A stretch of 64,000 nt of DNA from positions 71,412-135,411 of the forward strand of contig JAHHTZ010000005.1 in the NCBI GenBank assembly GCA_020024285.1, in the 5' to 3' direction. This stretch comes from Oscillospiraceae bacterium (lineage in GTDB: Bacteria; Bacillota; Clostridia; Oscillospirales; Ruminococcaceae). The translations under genes were made by a program, and so were the position numbers. The notes beneath the pieces were generated by a model that was given only the letters and a program-made list of their open reading frames with translations, was not told the origin of the DNA and searched no databases. Below, piece after piece: positions 22,137-30,677 of this stretch. How positions within the stretch are numbered: position 1 is the first letter of the stretch; each line of letters begins with the position of its first letter.

Positions 22137-23666
22137 TTGAATGTATTGGAGCGGGTAATCGCAGCGGTTGCTCCGCAAACGGCAATGAAGCGGGCAGCTG
22201 CCCGAAGAAAGCTGAAGATCATCGACAGCGGCTATGGAAATTACGGCGCATCCCGCACAAAGAAATCGCTGATCGGGTGGATCTATGGCAGCGGATCGGC
22301 GCATGAGGACATCGAGGAAAACCTCTGTGTCCTTCGGGAACGCTGCCGCGACCTTTATATGGGGGTTCCCCTTGCCACCGGTGCGCTCAAAACGTGCCGT
22401 ACCAATGTTGTCGGCTCTGGGCTCAGACTCAAAAGTCAAATCGATTATGAGGTTTTGGGGATCAAAGAGGAGGAAGCACGCAGCCTGGAAAGTAAAATCG
22501 AGCGGGAGTTTGCATTGTGGGCAGACTCTCCGGCGTGTGATCTGGAACGGCTCGACAATTTCTATGAGCTGCAGCAGCTTGCGTTTCTCAACTGGCTGAT
22601 GAGCGGCGATGTGATTGCAACACTGCCAATCACAAAGCGTGTGAATATGCCGTATGATCTTCGGATCTGCCTGATCGAAGCCGACCGATTGAGCAACCCA
22701 AACACGAGCACAGACCCCCATATCATTGGTGGCGTGGAAACGAACGACGACGGTGAGGTGATTGCTTATCATATCAGCAGCCACCATCCCTTATCCTGCG
22801 ATATGACCGAAAGCGTATGGACGAGAGTGCAGGCATGGGGCGAAAAGACCGGGCGGCGCAATGTCATCCATATTATGAATCGGGAACGAATCGGACAGCG
22901 GCGCGGTGTGCCGTTCCTTGCTCCTGTTATCGAAGCACTCAAGCAGCTGGGGCGCTATACGGATGCCGAACTTGTAGCAGCTGTCGTTTCTGGAATGTTT
23001 ACAGTCTTTATCGAAAAGGATTCTGTCTCAAGCGATTCCGTCCTGAGCGGTATCATACCGGAGGAAGAACAGGTGGACGCTGAGGACGACACCTCTATCG
23101 AGCTTGCTCCCGGTGCAATCGTCGATCTGAACAAAGGGGAAAAGGCGCATGATATGAACCCAGGCAGACCGAACACTGCATTTGATGGGTTTGTTGTTTC
23201 GATATGCCGACAAATCGGTGCAGCCCTTGAAATTCCATACGAACTGCTGGTGAAACACTTCACCGCATCCTACAGCGCATCCCGTGGCGCATTGCTGGAG
23301 GCGTGGAAGATGTTTCGGATGTATCGGACATGGCTTGCAAACGATTTTTGCCAGCCCATCTATGAAGAATGGTTCGCAGAAGCCGTGGCAAAGGGAAGAA
23401 TCCCTGCGCCCGGCTTTTTTGCTGACCCAATCCGGCGCAAAGCATTTTTGGGTGCCGAATGGAACGGACCGGCGCAGGGGCTCCTGAATCCGGTCCAAGA
23501 GGTGGAGGCAGCAGAAAAGCGAGTGCAAAACGGATTTTCCACCCGTGACCGAGAAGCGATGGAAATGAACGGCTCTGACTTCTACCGCAACGCGGCACAG
23601 CTCAAGAGGGAAGAAAAACTGTTACAGGAGGTAAGAGATCATGACACAGACTCCACCGAAAAATAA
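22137..23666 (+). CDS. Portal protein, lambda family
   Basis: The 509-residue protein has the features of lambda-family portal proteins: an N-terminal PQTAMKRAAARRKL, YGSGSAHEDIEENL and the core segment with LVKHFTASYSASRGALLEAWKMF (about 375-395). The portal dodecamer forms the channel for DNA. TTG 22137 is the start, eight bases after GGAGGT. The last 26 bases overlap the protease gene. Confidence 0.92.
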   Translation: MNVLERVIAAVAPQTAMKRAAARRKLKIIDSGYGNYGASRTKKSLIGWIYGSGSAHEDIEENLCVLRERCRDLYMGVPLATGALKTCRTNVVGSGLRLKSQIDYEVLGIKEEEARSLESKIEREFALWADSPACDLERLDNFYELQQLAFLNWLMSGDVIATLPITKRVNMPYDLRICLIEADRLSNPNTSTDPHIIGGVETNDDGEVIAYHISSHHPLSCDMTESVWTRVQAWGEKTGRRNVIHIMNRERIGQRRGVPFLAPVIEALKQLGRYTDAELVAAVVSGMFTVFIEKDSVSSDSVLSGIIPEEEQVDAEDDTSIELAPGAIVDLNKGEKAHDMNPGRPNTAFDGFVVSICRQIGAALEIPYELLVKHFTASYSASRGALLEAWKMFRMYRTWLANDFCQPIYEEWFAEAVAKGRIPAPGFFADPIRRKAFLGAEWNGPAQGLLNPVQEVEAAEKRVQNGFSTRDREAMEMNGSDFYRNAAQLKREEKLLQEVRDHDTDSTEK

Positions 23667-24768
23667 ACACTTTTGGAGCTTTCGCAATGCATCCGAGGAT
23701 GCTGCGCCACAGCTTATTCTTTATGGAGAGATTGCATCCGAAACGTGGTGGGGGGACGAAATCACGCCGCGCCAGTTCTCCGACGAGCTGTCTGCGCTGG
23801 GGAATGTCCCCGAAATCATCGTGCGAATCAACAGCGGCGGCGGTGATGTATTCGCTGCAAATGCGATTTACACACGCCTCAAAGATCATCCGGCAAAAAT
23901 CATTGTCAAGATCGACGGCTGGGCGGCATCTGCGGCAACCATCGTTGCGATGGCAGGTGACATCATTGAGATTCCGGGAAACGGTGTATTTATGGCACAC
24001 GATCCGGCGATGGGGCTGAGGGGCTATTTCAAGGAAGCCGACCTTGTGAAACTGACGGATGAACTGAAAATAATCAAGCAGTCCATCGTAAACGGATATG
24101 CCCTCAAGACGGGCAAATCTGCCGACGAAATCGCTGCAATCATGGCAGCAGAAACATGGTATGACGGCAAACAGGCAGTCGAAGCTGGATTTTGCGACAG
24201 ACTGATGTTTGAGGATGCCAAAACAACTGTAGAAAATACGGGAAAGGTGATTGTAAACAGCGTCCCACTCAATATCGATCGATTCAACAATTTCCCGGTA
24301 TCGCTGTTAAACCGCTGTGTGAATGGCGAGTTTTCAGATAAATCAGTAAGTAATTTAAGTGAAAAGGAGCGAGAAAAAATGAGCAACGCAAGAAGCATCG
24401 AGGATATCAGGACTGTGGACGATCTGCGAGCTGCGTTTGGAGATCTTGTCAAACAGATCGAGGATCAGGCAGTGGGCACAGAGCGAAGCCGTATTCAGGA
24501 TATTGAGGATGTGGCACTTCCCGGATTTGAGTCGATTGTAAACGAGGCGAAGTTTACAAATCCCATCGCTGCGGGTGACCTTGCGAAAGCAATCGTTGCA
24601 CAGCAGAAAAAACAAGGCGGACAGTATCTCATCGACCGCAGCGAGGATGAAGAAAAAAGCGGCGCAGGAAAGGTTGGAGCGTGCGCCGGAATAGAGGGAA
24701 CAGTCGATCCAGGCGACATGAATACCATGGACACTATCATTGACAAGCTGTTCCCTGACACAAAATAA
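23641..24768 (+). CDS. ClpP-like prohead maturation protease with C-terminal scaffold region
   Basis: The 375-residue protein has an S49/ClpP-type domain in its first 200 residues: NSGGGDVFAANAIY, catalytic Ser97 in GWAASAAT and His120 in FMAHDPAMG. Residues beyond about 246 form a charged, helical scaffold-like region. A second start at 24379 would yield that part separately, as in lambda protein C and Nu3. The protease processes the prohead during maturation. Confidence 0.9.
   Translation: MTQTPPKNKHFWSFRNASEDAAPQLILYGEIASETWWGDEITPRQFSDELSALGNVPEIIVRINSGGGDVFAANAIYTRLKDHPAKIIVKIDGWAASAATIVAMAGDIIEIPGNGVFMAHDPAMGLRGYFKEADLVKLTDELKIIKQSIVNGYALKTGKSADEIAAIMAAETWYDGKQAVEAGFCDRLMFEDAKTTVENTGKVIVNSVPLNIDRFNNFPVSLLNRCVNGEFSDKSVSNLSEKEREKMSNARSIEDIRTVDDLRAAFGDLVKQIEDQAVGTERSRIQDIEDVALPGFESIVNEAKFTNPIAAGDLAKAIVAQQKKQGGQYLIDRSEDEEKSGAGKVGACAGIEGTVDPGDMNTMDTIIDKLFPDTK
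24379..24768 (+). CDS. Nested scaffold protein (in-frame start inside the protease gene)
   Basis: An AAGGAGCGAGAAAAA leader precedes an in-frame ATG at 24379, giving a 129-residue protein identical to the protease C-terminus. The segment is helical and acidic (SIEDIRTVDDLRAAFGDLV) as in Nu3-like scaffolds. Internal initiation is inferred from this binding site and lambda precedent. Confidence 0.55.
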   Translation: MSNARSIEDIRTVDDLRAAFGDLVKQIEDQAVGTERSRIQDIEDVALPGFESIVNEAKFTNPIAAGDLAKAIVAQQKKQGGQYLIDRSEDEEKSGAGKVGACAGIEGTVDPGDMNTMDTIIDKLFPDTK

Positions 24769-24781
24769 GGAGGAAAAAACT

Positions 24782-25105
24782 ATGTATGAAGTCAAAACAG
24801 AGGAGAACACCCCGGTCAATTTGTTTGCAGGGGAATTTCCGGTGGTAACACAGACAGGAAAAGTGAAGACGAGCTCGACCGTGCGAAAGCATACGCCGGT
24901 TATCTGTACTGCCGAAGGCATCAGTGAAGCTACCACAGGCGGGCTGACAGATCTATACGGCATTGCTGCGGATGATTCGACTGATGGCGGCGTGGTGTGC
25001 TATCTGACCGGTGAATTTTTTGCATCGGCACTGACCCTGCCCGAAAGCGTCACCGTCGAAGTACTCAAGCCAGCCTTTCGCAAGCTGGGAATCTTTTTGA
25101 AGTAA
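24782..25105 (+). CDS. Head decoration protein (lambda gpD-like)
   Basis: The 107-residue beta-rich protein occupies the gpD position between protease/scaffold and capsid protein. Motifs are consistent: NLFAGEFPVVTQTGKV, then LTDLYGIAADDSTDGGVVCYLTGEF. gpD trimers cement the expanded capsid. The ATG at 24782 follows AAGGAGGAAAAAAC. Confidence 0.8.
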   Translation: MYEVKTEENTPVNLFAGEFPVVTQTGKVKTSSTVRKHTPVICTAEGISEATTGGLTDLYGIAADDSTDGGVVCYLTGEFFASALTLPESVTVEVLKPAFRKLGIFLK

Positions 25106-25120
25106 AGAAGGAGGAATAGC

Positions 25121-26176
25121 ATGAGCATTCAAACCGATATCTATACCCCTCGCACGATGGGGAAAATCATCACCCGTATGCCGCCGGTGCATACCTTTTT
25201 CCGTGACACCTTTTTTAGAAACCGCATCACGTTTCCCTCAAAGAGTGTAGATGTGGATTTCAAAAAGGGAAACCGTGCTCTGGCACCATTCGTTCATCCA
25301 AAAGCAGGCGGCAAAACCATCCTGAACAGCGGCTATCAGACAAAATCCTATACGCCTGTTCTTCTTGCTCCAAATAAGGTCACAACAGTGGATGACCTGC
25401 TGGAGCGTTCGGCAGGAGAAAACCCTTACAGCGGAAAAAGCCCGGCGGAACGTGCAGTAGAGAAGATGGCAGCAGATTTCAAGGAGCTTCTTGAAATGAT
25501 TACCCGACGGGAAGAATGGATGGCAGCGACCGCTATTTTCACCGGTCAGATCCCGATTATCGGCGAAGGACTGAATGAAGTGATCGACTTTGGCTTTACA
25601 AATACGGAAACCATTGTGACCGAAAATCTGAAATGGAATGGCGCGAATGCCGATCCGCTGGGGGATCTCGAACGCTGGCGGGAAACGGTACAGAAAACGG
25701 GATTTGTGAACTGCAATATCTGTGTCATGGGACGGGACGCTGCAAATGCCTTTCTCGCAAATGCCAGGGTCAGGGAAGTGCTTGATACGAAGGCATACGA
25801 TCTTGCGGTCATCAAGCCGCGCGAGCTTCCGAACGGTGCAACCTATATCGGAACCATCCACAAGCTGGGGCTTGACCTCTATCAGTGCAACGAATGGTAT
25901 CTCGATGACTGGACTGCACCGGAATCACCGGAAGAAAAGCCTCTCGTACCAAATAACAGTCTGGCACTGCTTTCCACGGATGCCGAGTATTCCATCTATT
26001 ACGGTGCTGTCACCGTCATTCCGGAGGATGGCAAGGGCTTTGTTACGGTAGAGGGGGACAAAGTTCCGCAAACATGGATCGAGCATCGACCGGACCGCCG
26101 CTTCCTTCAGATCAACAGCAAGCCGCTGACTGTGCCGCATGAGGTGAACAGCTGGTTTGTTGCTCATGTGCTGTAA
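25121..26176 (+). CDS. Major capsid protein E (lambda gpE-like)
   Basis: The 351-residue protein matches lambda-type capsid protein E: an N-terminal DIYTPRTMGKIITRMPP, FLRDTFF-like FFRDTFFRNRITFPSKSVDVDFKKG, and the FVHPKAGGK stretch. The C-terminal half has VMGRDAANAFLANARVREVLD. It assembles the icosahedral head. AAGAAGGAGGAATAGC precedes the ATG. Confidence 0.9.
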   Translation: MSIQTDIYTPRTMGKIITRMPPVHTFFRDTFFRNRITFPSKSVDVDFKKGNRALAPFVHPKAGGKTILNSGYQTKSYTPVLLAPNKVTTVDDLLERSAGENPYSGKSPAERAVEKMAADFKELLEMITRREEWMAATAIFTGQIPIIGEGLNEVIDFGFTNTETIVTENLKWNGANADPLGDLERWRETVQKTGFVNCNICVMGRDAANAFLANARVREVLDTKAYDLAVIKPRELPNGATYIGTIHKLGLDLYQCNEWYLDDWTAPESPEEKPLVPNNSLALLSTDAEYSIYYGAVTVIPEDGKGFVTVEGDKVPQTWIEHRPDRRFLQINSKPLTVPHEVNSWFVAHVL

Positions 26177-26511
26177 TGAACTTCAAGGCGCAGATGGAGC
26201 GCGATTTAACGGCGGTTTTCCATAACAGCACAGAACATGCGGACGAATTGGAGTTTTGGATTTCCGGTACACGGTATAAAGCCCCCGTTGTTCTCGACAA
26301 CAGCAGCGCAAAAAACCGAAAACAGATGTCCTCCGATCATGTGGACGGTCTGTTTTTGGTGGATTTGGTGCTGTATGTTCCGCTTTCTGTGCTAAAGAGG
26401 ACACCAAGGAAAGGGGAATCGGTGGAGATTGGCGACGACTTTTTTACAATAAGGGAAGTCCATTCACAATCCGGAGAAATCGTACTTTATTTGGAGATGT
26501 TGAGCGAATGA
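26176..26511 (+). CDS. Head-tail joining protein-like, 111 residues
   Basis: The start overlaps the capsid stop (TAATG). The product is a small beta-rich protein in the position of the lambda FII/head-completion gene; elements are TAVFHNSTEHADELEFWISG and SVEIGDDFFTIREVHSQSGE. The exact family is not certain; its place between capsid and minor tail protein Z argues for a joining role. Confidence 0.6.
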   Translation: MNFKAQMERDLTAVFHNSTEHADELEFWISGTRYKAPVVLDNSSAKNRKQMSSDHVDGLFLVDLVLYVPLSVLKRTPRKGESVEIGDDFFTIREVHSQSGEIVLYLEMLSE

Positions 26512-27074
26512 TCGAAATTAAAAATGAACAAATCGAGCGGGTCAGCCAGATCCTTTCCGGGATTCCGAACGGTGCAGAGAAGGCGCTGTTCAGTGCCATC
26601 CGCAGAGGAAACAGTACCGTCAAAACGCAGGTGATCCAGGAAATCACAAGCGTTTACGCAATCTCAAAGCAAAATCTGCGTGCGGATACGACCATTCATT
26701 CCAGAGTGAAAAAGGACAGCGAGGGAATTGTTGGAGAAATCACGTTTTCAGGATATAAAATTCCCTTATATCGCTTCAACGTCTTTCCAACGCATCCGAC
26801 CCAGGGAGCGAGCGTTTCTGCGGCAGTGCTGCGTGACAGCAGCCGGACCCCATTCGTCCATGCGTTCATCGCAAAAATGGAAAGTGGTCATACCGGAATA
26901 TTTGAACGGCGTGGAACAGCAAGATTTCCAATCAAAGAGCGCATGGGACTTTCTACAGCACAGATGGCTGCCAACCGTGTTGTGCTGGAAAAGGTTGAAG
27001 AAAAAGCGCAGGAGGTTGTGGATCGGCGCATAGAACATGAAATTACCCGAATTCTCAACGGGTACGGAGGATAG
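26508..27074 (+). CDS. Minor tail protein Z-like (tail completion)
   Basis: The 188-residue product resembles lambda gpZ-type tail proteins: an N-terminal helix (IPNGAEKALFSAIRRGNSTVKTQ), a basic YAISKQNLRADTTI segment and HTGIFERRGTARFPIKERMG near 140. It overlaps the previous gene by four bases. gpZ helps finish the tail before joining to the head. Confidence 0.75.
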   Translation: MIEIKNEQIERVSQILSGIPNGAEKALFSAIRRGNSTVKTQVIQEITSVYAISKQNLRADTTIHSRVKKDSEGIVGEITFSGYKIPLYRFNVFPTHPTQGASVSAAVLRDSSRTPFVHAFIAKMESGHTGIFERRGTARFPIKERMGLSTAQMAANRVVLEKVEEKAQEVVDRRIEHEITRILNGYGG

Positions 27075-27077
27075 ACA

Positions 27078-27566
27078 ATGACACCGTTAGAGCTTTTGGA
27101 CGCATTGCAGGCGTTCCTCCAAAATGAAACAAAGGATATCCTGCTGCCGGTTCGGGCAGACCGAAAAAGCGGAAAAACAAGGGAGCGGGCGGCGGAGGTT
27201 TTCAAAATGCGTCTTCCGAATAAGGATGCGGAAACCATGCAGGTTCCGTATATCCTTTTGCAGTTTCTCAAAGGTACAGATAAGCAGGAAGAAGGCGAAC
27301 CTCCAAGCAGCTCCTGCATGGTGCGCATCGTCGCTGCGACCTATTCGGAGGATGGGGAGGAGGGAGGTATGTGCGTGCTGAATCTTCTGACGCGGATTCG
27401 CAGCGCCCTGTTGCGCGACGGCATCATTGGAGAGCGTTTCCTGCTCAAGCCTCCCCTTGAAATGCTTGTCTATCCGGACAGCACAGCACCCTATTATCTG
27501 GGCGAAATGATGACCGTGTGGAGCATACCGACAATCGAAAGTGAGGTACAAAAAATATGGCAGTAG
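27078..27566 (+). CDS. Tail terminator-like protein
   Basis: The 162-residue protein follows gpZ and precedes the tail sheath cluster, where tail terminators (lambda gpU or similar) usually lie. Segments such as TMQVPYILLQFLKG, VRIVAATYSEDGEEGGMCVLNLLTRIRSALL and PYYLGEMMTVWSIP fit a small alpha/beta tail-completion fold. It overlaps the next gene by ten bases. The exact name is uncertain. Confidence 0.6.
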   Translation: MTPLELLDALQAFLQNETKDILLPVRADRKSGKTRERAAEVFKMRLPNKDAETMQVPYILLQFLKGTDKQEEGEPPSSSCMVRIVAATYSEDGEEGGMCVLNLLTRIRSALLRDGIIGERFLLKPPLEMLVYPDSTAPYYLGEMMTVWSIPTIESEVQKIWQ

Positions 27567-28045
27567 TCTACAAACAAACTATGTCAAAATCGGAATTACT
27601 GGAGGTTGCCGCCTCAAACAACATCCCGATTCAAGACAACATGACAAAGGCAGAGATCATCGAGATCTTCGAAAATTACAATCAGGGGCTTGAGGAAGAA
27701 ACCCAAAACGATACACTCCCACAAGTGGAAGAAGGCAAAGGTGCAGCTGCAGAGGAAAACGCTGAGGACGACAAGGAGAGCATGAAAGAATACGACCTGT
27801 TTGTATATGCAGGACCGAGCCTTCCACGCGGAAGGCTCAAGGAAAATGCTGTGTTCCGAGGAACATTTGAGGATATCAAACAGTATCTTTCTGATGTGTT
27901 GGAGGAGTATCCGCAAATAAAAAATTTGATTGTCCCCACAGAAAAGCTGGCATCGTTCTCTGTCAAGGTAAAGACTCCGGGCAACATTGCCCACAAATAT
28001 TATAGCGACATTGTTTCAGCAATGCGTGGTACGAAGGAGGTATAA
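27557..28045 (+). CDS. Phage protein with N-terminal SAP/Rho-N-like helices
   Basis: The 162-residue product begins with a SAP/HeH-type helix pair (MSKSELLEVAASNNIPIQDN and MTKAEIIEIFENY), then an acidic linker, then a second part starting near residue 76 (YDLFVYAGPSLPRGRLKENAVFRGT). The second half resembles small phage tail-region proteins of unknown function. It has no assigned role. Confidence 0.5.
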   Translation: MAVVYKQTMSKSELLEVAASNNIPIQDNMTKAEIIEIFENYNQGLEEETQNDTLPQVEEGKGAAAEENAEDDKESMKEYDLFVYAGPSLPRGRLKENAVFRGTFEDIKQYLSDVLEEYPQIKNLIVPTEKLASFSVKVKTPGNIAHKYYSDIVSAMRGTKEV

Positions 28046-28050
28046 ACAAG

Positions 28051-29478
28051 ATGGCAGAATTTTATCATGGCGTATCTGCACGGCAGGTGGATACATCGGT
28101 CACAACTCCTGTAAAAGCTGATTCGGGAGTCCCATTCGTGGTGGGGGCGGCTCCGATCCATACTGTCGGCGGAGCTGCAAACGATCCTGTGCTTTGTATG
28201 AACTACGGAGAAGCCGTTGCTGCGCTGGGGTACAGCGATGACTGGGAAAAATACCCCATCTGTGAGGCGATCTATTCCCAATTTAAGCTCTATGGCATCG
28301 GTCCTGTTGCATTCGTGAACGTGCTGGACCCTGCAAAGCACAAAAAGAGCGTAGGGGAGAAAAACTACCCATTGACTGATGGTAAGGTGTTTTTGCCGCT
28401 GGAAGCGCTTAAGGACACTGTGAAAGTCAGCACCTACACCGTCGGAACAGACTTCGATTTGTTCTATGAGGGGGAGAGCCTCATCCTTGAGGTGCTGGAG
28501 GAAACCACAATCCCGACGGAAACAGGGGAACTTACGATCACGTTTGATGCAGTGGACCCATCCGCAGTCACACAGGCTGACATCATCGGCGGATTCGACA
28601 CACGGACAAAATTGTATTCGGGTCTTGAACTGGTCGATAAAGTTTTTCCGAAATACGGGATCGTGGTCGATATGATCCTTGCCCCCGGATGGTCGGACAA
28701 AGCCGAGGTTGCAGCAGTAATGGCAGCAAAGGCTGCCAATATCAACGGAGTCTTTGAAGGAAAAGCACTGATTGATGCAGACACAAAGGAGCTCAAGCAT
28801 TATGCCGATGTTCCGGCATGGAAGAAAAAACAGAACATCAACGCAAAAACACAGGTGCTGTGCTGGCCCATGTTCGGCTTGGGAGATCATGTCTTTCACG
28901 CATCGGTCCAGACGGCAGGGCGAATGTCGTTGACCGATTCGGACAACAAAGGCTGCCCGGCGGAATCTCCTTCCAACAAATCCTTGAAAATCGATCGGGC
29001 GGTTCTTGCGGACGGTACGCTGGTATTGCTCGACCTCCAGCAGGCAAACTACCTCAACAGCAACGGCATTGTCACTGCGCTCAACTTCATCGGCGGGTAT
29101 GTGCTTTGGGGCAATGAAACTGCGTGCTTTCCTGCCGATCCGGATGTAAAGAACTATTTTATTTGTGTGTCCCGTATGTTTGGATGGGTAGCAAATACAT
29201 TGGTGCTGACCTATTGGAGCAAGGTCGATAAAAAAATGACGCGCCGCCTGATCGACAGCATTGTGGACTCTGTGAACATCTGGCTCAACGGACTGGTTGC
29301 AGATGAGCAGCTGCTGGGCGGACGTGTTGAGTTTCGGGAGGAGGAAAACAGTCTTGCTGCACTGATGGCAGGCAAGGCTGTTTTTCATGTCTATATGACA
29401 CCGCCGAGCCCTGCCAAGGAGCTGGATTTTGTTCTGGAATATGATGCACAGTACGTTGCAGCGGCACTGACAGACTAA
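28051..29478 (+). CDS. Tail sheath protein
   Basis: The 475-residue protein is a contractile tail sheath: MAEFYHGVSARQVDT start, PFVVGAAPI, then a central domain with KYGIVVDMILAPGWSDKAEVAAVM, and the C-terminal LADGTLVLLDLQQANYLNSNGIV and VSRMFGWVANTLVLTYW. Its presence makes the phage a myovirus. It precedes the tube gene, as in P2 (FI then FII). Confidence 0.95.
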   Translation: MAEFYHGVSARQVDTSVTTPVKADSGVPFVVGAAPIHTVGGAANDPVLCMNYGEAVAALGYSDDWEKYPICEAIYSQFKLYGIGPVAFVNVLDPAKHKKSVGEKNYPLTDGKVFLPLEALKDTVKVSTYTVGTDFDLFYEGESLILEVLEETTIPTETGELTITFDAVDPSAVTQADIIGGFDTRTKLYSGLELVDKVFPKYGIVVDMILAPGWSDKAEVAAVMAAKAANINGVFEGKALIDADTKELKHYADVPAWKKKQNINAKTQVLCWPMFGLGDHVFHASVQTAGRMSLTDSDNKGCPAESPSNKSLKIDRAVLADGTLVLLDLQQANYLNSNGIVTALNFIGGYVLWGNETACFPADPDVKNYFICVSRMFGWVANTLVLTYWSKVDKKMTRRLIDSIVDSVNIWLNGLVADEQLLGGRVEFREEENSLAALMAGKAVFHVYMTPPSPAKELDFVLEYDAQYVAAALTD

Positions 29479-29492
29479 GGAGGTGAGAGAAC

Positions 29493-30011
29493 ATGAAAAT
29501 CGAGAGCGGCATCACAAATTTTGCGGTTTATGAAAACGCAACTGAGTTCTACGGCATGGCAGAAGTAACCCTCCCTGAACTTTCACAGATTACAGAGGAG
29601 GTAAAGGGAGCAGGGATCTCTGGGTCATTCAGCAATCCATATGTAGGGCATCTTGAAGCGATGAAGATGAGCATGAATTTCAGAACAGTGACATCGGATA
29701 CAGTTAAGCTGACAGAGCCGAGAAATCACCAGCTTGATCTGCGTGCAGCACAGCAGTCCTGGGACAGCATCGCAGGCAAATATGTTCAAAGCGCAGTGAA
29801 GCATGTGGTGGTTGTCAATCCCATCAAATTTGCACCGGGCAAGCTTGCCCCTGCATCGTCAGCAGAAGCATCCGGAGAGTATGCAGTGACCTACTATGCA
29901 ACCTACATCAACGGTGAGAAAGTCCTTGAAGTTGATATTCTCAATTTTATTTACTTTATCAATGGCGTTGACTATCTTGCAGATGTACGCAAAGCACTTG
30001 GAAAGGCATAG
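29493..30011 (+). CDS. Tail tube protein (P2 FII family)
   Basis: The 172-residue protein matches the phage tube family: VYENATEFYGMAEVTLPELSQI, a GISGSFSNPYVGHLE stretch and KYVQSAVKHVVVVNP with a C-terminal FINGVDYLADVRKALGKA. The tube forms the inner channel of the contractile tail. A GGAGGTGAGAGAAC binding site precedes the ATG. Confidence 0.93.
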   Translation: MKIESGITNFAVYENATEFYGMAEVTLPELSQITEEVKGAGISGSFSNPYVGHLEAMKMSMNFRTVTSDTVKLTEPRNHQLDLRAAQQSWDSIAGKYVQSAVKHVVVVNPIKFAPGKLAPASSAEASGEYAVTYYATYINGEKVLEVDILNFIYFINGVDYLADVRKALGKA

Positions 30012-30068
30012 TTCCGAGTGCTTTTTTATTACAACAATTTTTACGAATCGATTTTGGAGGAATAAGAC

Positions 30069-30500
30069 ATGAATGAAGCAGCAGTTATGACAAACGCAAC
30101 GGAAAATCAGTATATGATATCAAACGTAACGGAGTATTTTGGAAATACTCCGCCTGTGGCTGATACGCAGAAGGAACAGGAGGCTGCTCCGCTTTTGGAA
30201 GAATCAGAGGGTGTTTATATCCACAAATTCAAACGTCCTTTTGAGTATGGCGGCACAGTCTATCAGGAAATCACATTCGATTTTGAGCGCCTGAGCGGGA
30301 AAGATATGCTCGCCATTGATATGGAAATGCAGATGAACAACGAGTTTGCCCTTACTGCGGAAATTTCCCGTACCATGCAATGCAAGCTGGCGGCAAAGGC
30401 AGCGGGGATCGGGAGTGATGTGCTGGAGGCAATGCCATTATCGGACTTTAACCGTATCACCAACGCAGCACGCAATTTTTTGTTAAGTACGGGCTATTAA
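30069..30500 (+). CDS. Tail assembly chaperone, unshifted product (gpE-like)
   Basis: The 143-residue protein is a TAC_7/gpE-type chaperone: acidic start, then FKRPFEYGGTVYQEITFDFERLSGKDMLAI and a helical C-terminus (AARNFLLSTGY). Such proteins coat the tape measure during tail assembly. The gene lies directly before the tape-measure gene. A slippery heptamer near the stop allows a second, longer product. Confidence 0.88.
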   Translation: MNEAAVMTNATENQYMISNVTEYFGNTPPVADTQKEQEAAPLLEESEGVYIHKFKRPFEYGGTVYQEITFDFERLSGKDMLAIDMEMQMNNEFALTAEISRTMQCKLAAKAAGIGSDVLEAMPLSDFNRITNAARNFLLSTGY

Positions 30501-30673
30501 AACGCCCGGCACAATGGTGGAGGCGGGAATGCTACCGCCTTTCCAAAGCAACGAATACCCCTATTCCGTTTTGGCTTGAAATGAAAACAGCAGAAATCAT
30601 GGTGTGGATCAAAGACATCAATGATGCTGCATCAGAGGACCAGAAGCGGGCACAGAACGAGAACAGGGGGTGA
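30069..30673 (+). CDS. Tail assembly chaperone, minus-1 frameshift fusion product (gpE-E')
   Basis: Ribosomes that slip at T-TTT-TTG (30476-30482) would leave the stop at 30498 and read on to the TGA at 30671, giving 201 residues in place of 143. The extension is coding-like: FVKYGLLKRPAQWWRRECYRL and then IPFWLEMKTAEIMVWIKDIN. The WLEM / WI-DIN pattern is the recognisable E' end. No start codon with a binding site opens the second frame. Confidence 0.82.
30476..30482 (+). other. Programmed minus-1 frameshift slippery site
   Basis: TTTTTTG is read as T-TTT-TTG in the chaperone frame, 16 bases before its TAA stop. Both A- and P-site tRNAs can re-pair one base back. Confidence 0.8.
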
Positions 30674-30677
30674 GGAT

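Noticed and set aside
30621..30677. Upstream start for the tape measure protein
   Set aside because: It would overlap the frameshift extension of the chaperone, and the strong GGGGGTGAGG lies directly before TTG 30678.
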